Made by a program: the position numbers and the translations under genes. From Bacteroidales bacterium UBA6192 (GTDB lineage: Bacteria > Bacteroidota > Bacteroidia > Bacteroidales > F082), in NCBI GenBank assembly GCA_002422725.1, contig DITE01000084.1, positions 5,072 to 39,688 of the forward strand: DNA of 34,617 nt, in the 5' to 3' direction. Positions within the stretch are counted from its first letter, which is position 1, and every line of letters starts with the position of its first letter. Positions 24,370 to 31,535 of this stretch are shown piece after piece. Below the pieces are notes generated by a model that was not told where the DNA came from, did no database searches, and worked only from the letters and a program-made list of their open reading frames with translations.

Positions 24370-25185
24370 ATGAAAAGACTTTTCAGACCTCTTACGATCG
24401 CAATGTTTTCAACTGCCTTGTTGGTTTTTGCCTTATCCTGCAGCAAAGTACCAATTACCGGCCGCAAGCAGTTGAAACTGGTTCCTGCATCGCAGATGAT
24501 GACCATGAGTTTTCAGCAATATAGCCAGTTCCTGAAGGAGAATAAGCTTTCCACAGATGCACAGAAGACAGCGATGGTTAAAACTGTAGGCCAGAAAATT
24601 CAAAAGGCAGTAGATAAGTATTTTGCTGAAAAGGGCTTATCGTCGCAGCTAAAAGGATATCAATGGGAGTTCAATCTGATCGAAAGTCCCGAGGCCAATG
24701 CCTGGTGCATGCCCGGAGGTAAGGTGGTGTTTTACACAGGAATTCTGCCTATCACACAGAATGAGACCGGGCTGGCTGTTGTTATGGGACATGAAGTTGC
24801 CCATGCAGTTGCTGAACATGGCAGTGAGCGGGTGAGTCAGGGCTTGATAACAGAACTCGGAGGGATGGCCCTTGCTGTTGCTATTCAGGAGAAGCCGGAG
24901 CAAACCCAGGCATTGTGGATGACTGCTTTTGGACTGGGAAGTCAGGTAGGTGTTTTGTTGCCTTTCAGCAGGTTGCACGAAAGCGAAGCCGACAGGCTGG
25001 GGCTTATCTTTATGGCAATGGCCGGTTACAATCCCCATGAAGCAATTAAATTTTGGGAACGCATGGCCAAAATGAAAAATGGACAGTCGCCACCTGAGTT
25101 TCTTAGTACACACCCGTCCGACGCCACACGTATTGCTCAGATTAATAAGTGGTTGCCTGAAGCCATGAAGTATTATAAGAAGTAA
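24370..25185 (+). CDS. M48 family zinc metalloprotease, lipoprotein
   Basis: 271 residues from the ATG at 24370. Signal peptide with lipobox ALSC (Cys24), so it is attached to a membrane through lipid. The M48 catalytic motif is HEVAH (141-145), followed by the third zinc ligand in ESEAD (204-208) and a C-terminal STHPS/DATRI motif, as in BepA/LoiP/YcaL-type proteases. The domain is a compact single M48 unit without TPR repeats, so it resembles LoiP/YcaL more than BepA. Such enzymes degrade or help fold outer-membrane proteins, and that role is likely here by homology. The frame starts upstream at a TTG which the promoter element rules out. Confidence 0.9.
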   Translation: MKRLFRPLTIAMFSTALLVFALSCSKVPITGRKQLKLVPASQMMTMSFQQYSQFLKENKLSTDAQKTAMVKTVGQKIQKAVDKYFAEKGLSSQLKGYQWEFNLIESPEANAWCMPGGKVVFYTGILPITQNETGLAVVMGHEVAHAVAEHGSERVSQGLITELGGMALAVAIQEKPEQTQALWMTAFGLGSQVGVLLPFSRLHESEADRLGLIFMAMAGYNPHEAIKFWERMAKMKNGQSPPEFLSTHPSDATRIAQINKWLPEAMKYYKK

Positions 25186-25394
25186 TCAGAATACCCTTTG
25201 TGATTATTATTTGGTTGCCTGTTTGACAACATGAATCACATTCCAGATTGAAACCAATTGGTATGGAAATGCCTAAGATTTATTTTGTTCAAACCTTTGT
25301 TATTCATTTGTTCAACTTGTTTATTTGATTGGAATCCGGTCGAACAAAATCATTGGTTTAGCGTTTGATACATTACTCAATAAACTAAAAAACC

Positions 25395-28300
25395 ATGAAA
25401 AACCGGATACTATTTTCCTTCTTTTTTTTGAGTGTTTTGTGTATTCAGGCGCAAAACCCCCCACTATTTTTGGGTGCATCAACCAATGCGAACAATGATG
25501 TTTTCTTAAACTGGATTCCACCAATTGTAGGTGAACCTACAGAACTTAGCTGGACAACGGGCACTAACACCACGGCACTGGGAGTGCTTGGCGGGCAACC
25601 CTATTATGTTGCAGCCCGATGGGAACCCGCAGACCTGGATGGATTTGAAGGATTTTCGGTTTATCAGGTTGAGTTTTTTGCCAACAGTGCCCTGAGCGAT
25701 TACACCATCAAGATCTGGAAAGGCCCATTGGCCGACAGCCTGATCTTTCAGCAACAGCTGAACAATGTTGTTTCCGGACAGTGGAATCTGATCAACCTGA
25801 ACAATCTTTTGTTGATAGATACTGAAAGTGAGCTTTGGATTGGTCTTGAAATCATCCAGCCAGAGGAGGAATTCCCGATTGGTCTGGACGAAGGCCCGGC
25901 TGTTGTCGGTTTCGGCGACTTAATCAACTTGAATGGTTTCTGGGAAAACATCAGTGATTATGGCCTGAATTTTAATTTCAGTTTGAAATCTTTTGTCGTG
26001 GATGTTGCAGGCACCCAACAAATGCTTGGAAAGCAACACTTCGCAGTGAGGGACGTCAGGCTACGCCCAATTGGTGCCGGACCAATGTCGTTGGTGAGCG
26101 CAACACCGGCGAATCAAAGAAATACACAGAATAATCCTGATTTTTACCGCATTTACCGAAATGAGCTATTCATTGACTCTACAACACTCACAACTTACCT
26201 TGATCCCCAACTTCCAGCAGGAGTGTATGATTATCAGCTTACTGCCGTGTATGGAACTGAGGAAAGTATTCCGGCCACAGTCAATATTCAGGTTGGAGTG
26301 CCTGTGCTAGAGTTAATCCCTTCAACCGTTTCAGCGCAGCTTGCAGCAGGAAGCCTTCAGGAGTACGCAGTTACTCTTTTTAACAACAGTTTTTTTGACA
26401 TGTTCTGGTCGGTGCAGTCACAACCTGAGTTTGTGAGTTTGAGCATTACAAGCGACACCCTGACCGAAAATCAACAAAGTTCGATAATGCTGACTATTGA
26501 TGCAACAGAACTTGAAGCTGGATTTTATCAAGATACCATTTATTTTGCCATCAATAATCCATTCAACCCGATCGCAGCATTGCCCTTGAACGTTACTGTT
26601 TCGGGGGATGGGCTATTATCATTCGAAATTGACCTTCTCGATTTTGGTATGGTACCTGTTAACCAACAGTCTGTCAAACAGGTAAATGTATTTAATTATG
26701 GTTCTGAAACCGTCTATATTTTTTCAACTTATTCAGATCAATATTATTTTCAGCCACATTTTACATCCTATGAGGTGTTTCCGGGTGATAGTTCGGCCAT
26801 CGTTGTGAGTTTTCTGGCTAACGACCCGGGACAATATGATGCTGCCCTGTTTGTTGAGGTTTATTCACAAAATTTCGAGACGGTGGAAACCATGGAACTG
26901 CCTATGACAGCCATTGCAAGCCTACCAGCTCCATCATCTCTAACGGCAGCCATCAGCAACGACACTGTTCAGTTGAATTGGTATCCGCCAGGTTTTGCCC
27001 CCGGTTTGTTGCAGTTTGGAAATGGCGAACCGTTTTCGGCGTTGGGATTTTATGAATCGGGTACCCTTGAAGCAGCGCATAAATTTTCGCCGCTTGAGCT
27101 CATGCCCTATACCGGACAGCAGCTAACAGATGTCGGTTTTTATGTCTGGGAAGAAGCGGCGGCATTTACGATCAAAGTGTATAAAGGGGAAAATGCTGAA
27201 ATACTTTTGCTTGAGCAGGTTGTTGATTCAATAATCACAATGAGTTGGAATGATATAACCTTAAGCACATCCATTCTAATTGATCCTTCCGATTACCTTT
27301 GGATCGGCTATGAGTTGGTGCAGACACAGAGCGGTTTCCCGGCTGGTCTGGACGGAGGGCCAGCAGTTGAAGGCAGTGGCAACCTGATCAGTGTGAACGG
27401 AGGCGAATGGACTACACTTTCCGATTATGTATTTAGCTTCAACTGGAACATCAGGGGATGGGTATCGGAAGGAAGTGCTAAGTCAGCTTTAGGAAGCCAA
27501 TCTGGAATACCGGTTGAAAGAAACAGCAAGCCTGCAGCAGCAGAACTGGTCAAAACATCGGTCGAATTGCAGTCCGCCGGCCGTTCTGTGCAGAACGAAC
27601 TGCTGGGTTTCAATGTGTACCGCAACGGCGAGCTTTTGAATAGCAATCTGATCTTTGAGAATAATTATCTTGATGTGCTGCAGTCATTTGGCACATATAC
27701 TTATGAAGTCACGGCAGTATATCCAACGGGCGAAAGTTTCCCGGCTACGGTAACCATTGGTGTTGATTCATCCATGGTAATGCCGCAGGGATGGGAGTTT
27801 ACACCTACACAGTTTGTGCACAGCATGCATATTCCTGTGGAGGCATTCGTTCGTTCGGGCGATATGCTGGCTGAAGGAGATATGGTCGGGGTGTTTTATA
27901 TGCATGAAGGTCAGGAATACTGTGCAGGTGCAGCCATTTATGAGGGAGGTCACATGATGGTCAGGGCCTATGGTGATGATCCTGAGACGTCGGTAAAAGA
28001 AGGATTTGAGCAGCAAGAACTTGTGTATTGGAAAGTGTATAAGAGCGAAACAGCCGAAGAGTTTCCGCTTCAGGTAGCTTATAACCCTGATATGCCGCAG
28101 CATGATGGCACCTTCAGCCATCTTGGTTTGTCGGAGCTAATTTCCATGGAGATAGTCATCACCGGAATTGAACCAGCAGATCAACTCACCGGCCTGTCAC
28201 TGTTTCCCAACCCCACGTCGGGAATGATTACAATTACCGGACTTGAAAATGGGGACGAGATTATCATACTCGACGCTCAGGGACGATTGGTTTATTCTTC

Positions 28301-28409
28301 GCTTGCTGTAGGCTCGGGTCTGTCAACCCAGATGCAGAAGCCTGGATTTTACATGGTTATCACACAACGCTCAGGCAAGCTATCCCAACAGAAACTGATT
28401 GTTTACTAG
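25395..28409 (+). CDS. Large secreted multidomain protein with T9SS sorting domain, duplicated module
   Basis: 1004 residues. Signal peptide 1-20 (ends IQAQ). An internal duplication has two modules of roughly 260 residues, about 36-300 and 523-790. Each begins with a beta-sandwich containing FTIKVYKG or YTIKIWKG, then LWIGLE/LWIGYE, then FPIGLDEGPAV or FPAGLDGGPAV, and ends in a fibronectin-III-like unit starting YRIYRNE/FNVYRNG. Between them lie two immunoglobulin-like units (300-515). Near the C-terminus is a domain with GDMVGVF...CAGAAIYEGG, common in Bacteroidetes surface proteins, then a sorting domain from FPNPTSG to the end (KLIVY). No catalytic residues are visible. It is probably an adhesin or binding protein at the cell surface. 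Confidence 0.85.
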   Translation: MKNRILFSFFFLSVLCIQAQNPPLFLGASTNANNDVFLNWIPPIVGEPTELSWTTGTNTTALGVLGGQPYYVAARWEPADLDGFEGFSVYQVEFFANSALSDYTIKIWKGPLADSLIFQQQLNNVVSGQWNLINLNNLLLIDTESELWIGLEIIQPEEEFPIGLDEGPAVVGFGDLINLNGFWENISDYGLNFNFSLKSFVVDVAGTQQMLGKQHFAVRDVRLRPIGAGPMSLVSATPANQRNTQNNPDFYRIYRNELFIDSTTLTTYLDPQLPAGVYDYQLTAVYGTEESIPATVNIQVGVPVLELIPSTVSAQLAAGSLQEYAVTLFNNSFFDMFWSVQSQPEFVSLSITSDTLTENQQSSIMLTIDATELEAGFYQDTIYFAINNPFNPIAALPLNVTVSGDGLLSFEIDLLDFGMVPVNQQSVKQVNVFNYGSETVYIFSTYSDQYYFQPHFTSYEVFPGDSSAIVVSFLANDPGQYDAALFVEVYSQNFETVETMELPMTAIASLPAPSSLTAAISNDTVQLNWYPPGFAPGLLQFGNGEPFSALGFYESGTLEAAHKFSPLELMPYTGQQLTDVGFYVWEEAAAFTIKVYKGENAEILLLEQVVDSIITMSWNDITLSTSILIDPSDYLWIGYELVQTQSGFPAGLDGGPAVEGSGNLISVNGGEWTTLSDYVFSFNWNIRGWVSEGSAKSALGSQSGIPVERNSKPAAAELVKTSVELQSAGRSVQNELLGFNVYRNGELLNSNLIFENNYLDVLQSFGTYTYEVTAVYPTGESFPATVTIGVDSSMVMPQGWEFTPTQFVHSMHIPVEAFVRSGDMLAEGDMVGVFYMHEGQEYCAGAAIYEGGHMMVRAYGDDPETSVKEGFEQQELVYWKVYKSETAEEFPLQVAYNPDMPQHDGTFSHLGLSELISMEIVITGIEPADQLTGLSLFPNPTSGMITITGLENGDEIIILDAQGRLVYSSLAVGSGLSTQMQKPGFYMVITQRSGKLSQQKLIVY

Positions 28410-28428
28410 TACAGTAAATGATTTTAAG

Positions 28429-28464
28429 AGCTCAGGCAATTGCTATTGTCCGGGCTTTTTTTTT
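28429..28464 (+). terminator. Intrinsic terminator after the 1004-residue protein gene
   Basis: A 12-bp stem (28429-28440 with 28445-28456) with one mismatch and a TGCT loop is followed by nine T (28456-28464). It lies 20 bases after the stop. Confidence 0.8.
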
Positions 28465-28476
28465 GCTTTGATTCGA

Positions 28477-28522
28477 GGTGGTTTCGAATGGTTAACGGTG
28501 GTTTCGGCTCCGCTCAACCACC
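28477..28522 (+). repeat. Dispersed REP-like repeat block A, copy 2
   Basis: 46 bases beginning GGTGGTTTCGAATGG and ending CGCTCAACCACC; matches 10379-10424 at 42 of 46 positions and has the same palindromic 3' half. A second, truncated unit with GTCGGCTACGCTCACCA follows at 28523-28539. It sits just after the terminator of the large T9SS gene. Confidence 0.75.
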
Positions 28523-28598
28523 GTCGGCTACGCTCACCATCGGGGAAGTCTTTTTCAATCATCTACACACAGCCAAATCTTAAATCTTAGTTCGTCAA

Positions 28599-28650
28599 TC
28601 ATCGATCGTCAATATATGAAGATTCATTGATTTTTGATTTGCGAAGTGGC
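28599..28650 (+). repeat. Dispersed repeat block B, copy 2
   Basis: Contains the 16-mer TCATCGATCGTCAATA (28599-28614) exactly as at 10315, and the 28-base segment ending GAAGTGGC (28623-28650) with 3 mismatches. A shortened copy of the same end, TTTTTAATTTGCGAAGTGGC, recurs at 28861-28880, so the tandem array in between is flanked by direct copies. Confidence 0.7.
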
Positions 28651-28687
28651 TGAAACACCACCTGAGATTTCTTCGCTACGAGAAAGA

Positions 28688-28845
28688 GTTCACGCAACGA
28701 CCGCAACGAAAAGTATCGCGCTGCGCCCGCTGCGAGAAAAAAGAAAATTGTTTCACGCCACGCTCGCCACGAGAAATAATACGCTGCGCCCGCTGCGAGA
28801 AAAGAAAAGGGTTCACGCTGCGCCCGCCGCGAGAAATAATTTTTG
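28688..28845 (+). repeat. Short tandem repeat array of about 60-63 bases, two and a half units
   Basis: TTCACGC marks unit starts at 28689, 28752 and 28812 (spacing 63 and 60). Each full unit also holds a CGCTGCGCCCGCTGCGAGAAA-like segment (split here by position: 28719-28739 and 28782-28802) and an A-rich spacer. The third unit is truncated at about 28842. It has no plausible protein product in any frame and lies between the two copies of the block B end. No gene lies in the 28410-29022 interval. Confidence 0.6.
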
Positions 28846-28891
28846 ATTTTTGATCGGCGATTTTTAATTTGCGAAGTGGCCACAATAAAAA

Positions 28892-28968
28892 GTTGATTTG
28901 TTGATTCGTTTATTCGTTGAGAAACAGCCCCTAAACAAATCAACGCATCAACTAATCAACAAATCAAC
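28892..28968. repeat. Perfect 15-base inverted repeat
   Basis: GTTGATTTGTTGATT at 28892-28906 is the exact reverse complement of AATCAACAAATCAAC at 28954-28968, with a 47-base loop that contains further imperfect copies of AATCAAC. It lies directly beside the terminator of the PID-CTERM-like gene. Confidence 0.55.
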
Positions 28969-28999
28969 AAAAAAACCCCGCACCTTTTCAGATACGGGG
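28969..28999 (-). terminator. Intrinsic terminator after the PID-CTERM-like gene
   Basis: On the minus strand CCCCGTATCT, a GAAA tetraloop and AGGTGCGGGG form a 10-bp stem (with two G-T pairs) at 28976-28999, followed by seven T. It ends the unit formed by the frameshifted T9SS gene and the small gene. Confidence 0.8.
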
Positions 29000-29022
29000 T
29001 TCTTTATTAAGAGCAAAAAACT

Positions 29023-29259
29023 TTATTCTTCCAGTTTTTCGGCATTTTTGTATGCACGGTATACTTTTTTGCCACCATAGGCTGTGCCTAATGCCAGCAG
29101 TATTCCGATGCCGCTGCCGATGGGAGCGCCACCGCCGGGCTGGTTATCACCGCCACCATGTCCGCCGCCTGGAGGGGGAGGAGGAACCTGCGCCAAAAGA
29201 ACTGATGAGCCAACAACAAAAGTGATGGTAAGTATAGTTTTGATGAGTTGTGTTTTCAT
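29023..29259 (-). CDS. PID-CTERM-like small secreted protein
   Basis: 78 residues. Signal peptide at about 1-23 (ends LLAQ), a proline run and glycine-rich linker (VPPPPPGGGHGGG), then GAPIGSGIGILLALGTAYGGKKVYRAYKN. This resembles small Bacteroidetes proteins whose C-terminal sorting signal has the form PIDGGIG-LLAAG-YGxKK, here with PIGSGIG in place of PIDGGIG. The family's partner machinery is not established to my knowledge. The product should cross the inner membrane and be held by the C-terminal hydrophobic segment with KK as a cytoplasmic stop. It lies 24 bases after the stop of the frameshifted T9SS gene, so the two are probably co-transcribed. Function unknown. Confidence 0.7.
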   Translation of the reverse strand: MKTQLIKTILTITFVVGSSVLLAQVPPPPPGGGHGGGDNQPGGGAPIGSGIGILLALGTAYGGKKVYRAYKNAEKLEE

Positions 29260-29283
29260 GGTATGTGTCTCCTGTTCGTTAAA

Positions 29284-31044
29284 TTATTGTACGATCACTT
29301 TGTTGGCCCTTGTTGTCTGTCCGTCGTTGAGGCGCACCACATACACTCCTGCAGGAAGGTTTACCGGTGTGCTGCTGATGCCTTCGGTCTGCATGTTCTG
29401 GCTGTAAACCATGCGACCGGCGAGGTCAAGTACATCCACCTGAACCTTGCCCTGAGCATTCAACACATACAGCATGTTATTACTCACATAAGCTGCAATG
29501 GTCGTTGCCGGGATGGCTTCATCCACGCCCACAGCACCAAAGTGGAGCTGGAAGCGGTTGGGGTCGTCGCCGGGTTCAGAAGTAAATTCGTAGGCAAGAC
29601 CTTTTGTAAGTTCAAAAGCCTGATTGAGCTTTTTGTCTGTGAGTGTAATTACCTCTCCTTCAGGAACATTATCCATGTTTAGTTGAATGGTGAACACGGA
29701 TGCTATGTTTTTAACAAATCCGAGTTCAAAGGTTTTGTTGGCATATGATGGTACCGAGTTCATGGAAAGAGCCTTGTTCTCAAGAGTTGTGTATATCTGA
29801 GGTGCATTTCCTGCCATGAATGGGGCGTCAAAACTTTCATCAAAACCATCAGTTGACTCATCTTTCATTCTTATAATACATTCCTGACTCATGTTGTTTT
29901 CAACATCAACAGCAGTGAGAATAATGTAACCTATTGGTGCAGATGATTTTAGCCAGTTAAGGGAATTATGGGTTCGCGCCTGTGTTGGAATGGTAAGTGT
30001 ATTTGCGGCATTGGAAGCTTTTACCCAAAAACCGTTGGCAGAGGGGATAATGTTACTGTAATCATCGGTAACGTCTTTGTAGCTTGAGGTTGATCCTTGC
30101 CAAACCTTAGCATAATCATTGAAACCTGTTTTCACCCAGTTAACATTACTCCAATCTATAGCACTTGCAAACGGATTGCCCACCAGATGCCAGCCCTGAC
30201 CCTGTCCGGCGGTCAAGGAAAGGTTGTTGAAGGTAACTGCACTGTTGTTTAAAGCACCAGTGAACTGTTTGCCTGTCTGGTTAATTTGATATGATATGGA
30301 ATATCCTCGTCCGACCACAAAATTGGCACTACCGTTCCATGCTTCAAATCCGCCAGCTTTATAATTCATCCAGGTGTTAGTGGCTTCGTTATACCCATAG
30401 AAATCATATCCGTTTCCATCTCCGGCAGTTGTAAAACCGGAAATTGCCTGCGCTGCAACAGGAGAACTGATCAGATGCCAGCCTGAATTGTTGGCAGACC
30501 AATCACCGGCAACATACCGCTGCGCTATTATATTCCCTGCTATTGTGCCATTGGTGATAAGCGATCCGGTGCCAGTTGCATCAGATTTTATTGTGAATGT
30601 CCCACTATTGCTGAATGCTCCTGAAACAGTCAATGACTTCCCTTCTTCGATTTCAACAGTTCCACCTAAATCCACTGTCAATGAGGCAACGGTCACATCA
30701 TCACCATTAATTCTCAAAGTGCCACCATCTTCCACTGTTACTGCACTGGATGCAATGCTGCCCTGGAGTTCGAGGGTGCCTGCTTCAATTATGGTAGATC
30801 CTGAGTAAGTCTTGCTTCCAACAATAACAACAATTGAGTTCTGTTTAACAGCTAAACCACCAGTACCTTGGATATCACCTTCAATTTGAAGGGTATGTCC
30901 ATTATTTCCATAAACATCAATAAAATTACCATTGTTAAATAGTGTAGCTGTAAAGACTAAATTCCCTGAAACCGGATTTATTTCTGTCGGTGAATGATAA
31001 AGAGCCAGTTGGGTAATAAGGTGTGTTGAGCAGAACTTAAATTT
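29284..31044 (-). CDS. C-terminal part of a T9SS protein with autotransporter-type beta-strand repeat (frameshifted)
   Basis: Open in this frame from 31044, but the only start codon is a GTG at 30735, giving 483 residues. Upstream of that GTG the frame still reads as good protein (NPVSGNLVFTATLFNNGNF and GTGGLAVKQNS...TYSGST...GTLELQG), the pattern of the autotransporter-associated beta-strand repeat. The real gene therefore begins in the preceding frame (30978-31445), and a single-base deletion lies near 31011-31013. The rest has repeated units (WHLVGNPFASAIDW; WHLISSPVAAQAISGF) as found in T9SS cargo, and the sorting domain is at the C-terminus (ending KVIVQ). Surface-exposed or secreted; function unknown. 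The GTG-start product would lack a signal peptide. Confidence 0.8.
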   Translation of the reverse strand, partial: KFKFCSTHLITQLALYHSPTEINPVSGNLVFTATLFNNGNFIDVYGNNGHTLQIEGDIQGTGGLAVKQNSIVVIVGSKTYSGSTIIEAGTLELQGSIASSAVTVEDGGTLRINGDDVTVASLTVDLGGTVEIEEGKSLTVSGAFSNSGTFTIKSDATGTGSLITNGTIAGNIIAQRYVAGDWSANNSGWHLISSPVAAQAISGFTTAGDGNGYDFYGYNEATNTWMNYKAGGFEAWNGSANFVVGRGYSISYQINQTGKQFTGALNNSAVTFNNLSLTAGQGQGWHLVGNPFASAIDWSNVNWVKTGFNDYAKVWQGSTSSYKDVTDDYSNIIPSANGFWVKASNAANTLTIPTQARTHNSLNWLKSSAPIGYIILTAVDVENNMSQECIIRMKDESTDGFDESFDAPFMAGNAPQIYTTLENKALSMNSVPSYANKTFELGFVKNIASVFTIQLNMDNVPEGEVITLTDKKLNQAFELTKGLAYEFTSEPGDDPNRFQLHFGAVGVDEAIPATTIAAYVSNNMLYVLNAQGKVQVDVLDLAGRMVYSQNMQTEGISSTPVNLPAGVYVVRLNDGQTTRANKVIVQ

Positions 31045-31445
31045 TCAATTTTTGGACCACTTGTAGAAAATCTCAAATCAATTCCATCACCATTAATTGT
31101 TCTGGCTTGATTAGCATTAGTTCTGAAAATCACACCATTTATCTGAACAAAAGCAATGTTGTTACTCATTACTAATTCATGATTATTATTAATCCCAATT
31201 CTATGTATTCCAAAACAATTTGGTGCATTCCGAGCATTATTTGGCCCCCAATCCGGATACCACCATTGAGAATTTCCAGTCCCAATCTCATCACATGGCG
31301 ATGCCCCCACTGACCAATTACCACTTGAGGCCTCGGCTCGCCATTGTATTTCCATTTGAGCCATGGATCGATAATTGTGAATAAAAGTTAGATAGAATAA
31401 GCTAAACAAAGCTATGATCCAGGTAATAGATAAAGACCTTCTCAT
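30978..31445 (-). CDS. N-terminal part of the same frameshifted T9SS protein
   Basis: 155 residues from the ATG at 31445. Signal peptide at about 1-30 (ends SMAQ). Residues 31-125 (WRAEASSGNWS...WWYPDWGPNN...) match the start of T9SS-exported proteins with PxxC/W-rich modules followed by NNNHELVMSNN and FRTNANQARTING. The frame loses sense at SSAQHTLLPNWLF near 31015, while the next frame continues LALYHSPTEINPVSG in the expected way. Restoring one C in the CCC run (GGG at 31011-31013 on the plus strand) would give one protein of about 720 residues. As written, the fragment ends with an unrelated tail. Confidence 0.75.
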   Translation of the reverse strand: MRRSLSITWIIALFSLFYLTFIHNYRSMAQMEIQWRAEASSGNWSVGASPCDEIGTGNSQWWYPDWGPNNARNAPNCFGIHRIGINNNHELVMSNNIAFVQINGVIFRTNANQARTINGDGIDLRFSTSGPKIENLSSAQHTLLPNWLFIIHRQK

Positions 31446-31535
31446 ATTCGTAGTTTTTTTGGTTGTTTTATCTCAGTTTAATTTTCCGTCAAAATAATGT
31501 AAATTTCTTCTAAATTGCAAGTATATTTTTTAACT

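Noticed and set aside
25186..25394. Possible regulatory inverted repeat (TTTTGTTC / GAACAAAA) before the 1004-residue gene
   Set aside because: Only 8 bases per arm with a 51-base gap in an AT-rich region, so chance is likely; no perfect TAnnTTTG box was found there either.
28688..28845. Could the 60-63 base array be a CRISPR?
   Set aside because: No conserved 25-40 base repeat alternating with unique spacers; the whole unit is repeated and there are only two and a half units; no cas genes nearby.
28599..28943. Short open frames on both strands across the 28.6-28.9 kb repeats
   Set aside because: Their proteins simply repeat the DNA unit (RREPF.., AAGAA) and no start, signal or family is visible. 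Treated as repeat shadow.
31005..31025. Programmed -1 frameshifting as explanation for the split T9SS gene
   Set aside because: No X-XXY-YYZ slippery heptamer of known type or downstream structure at the junction; a deletion or sequencing error is simpler.
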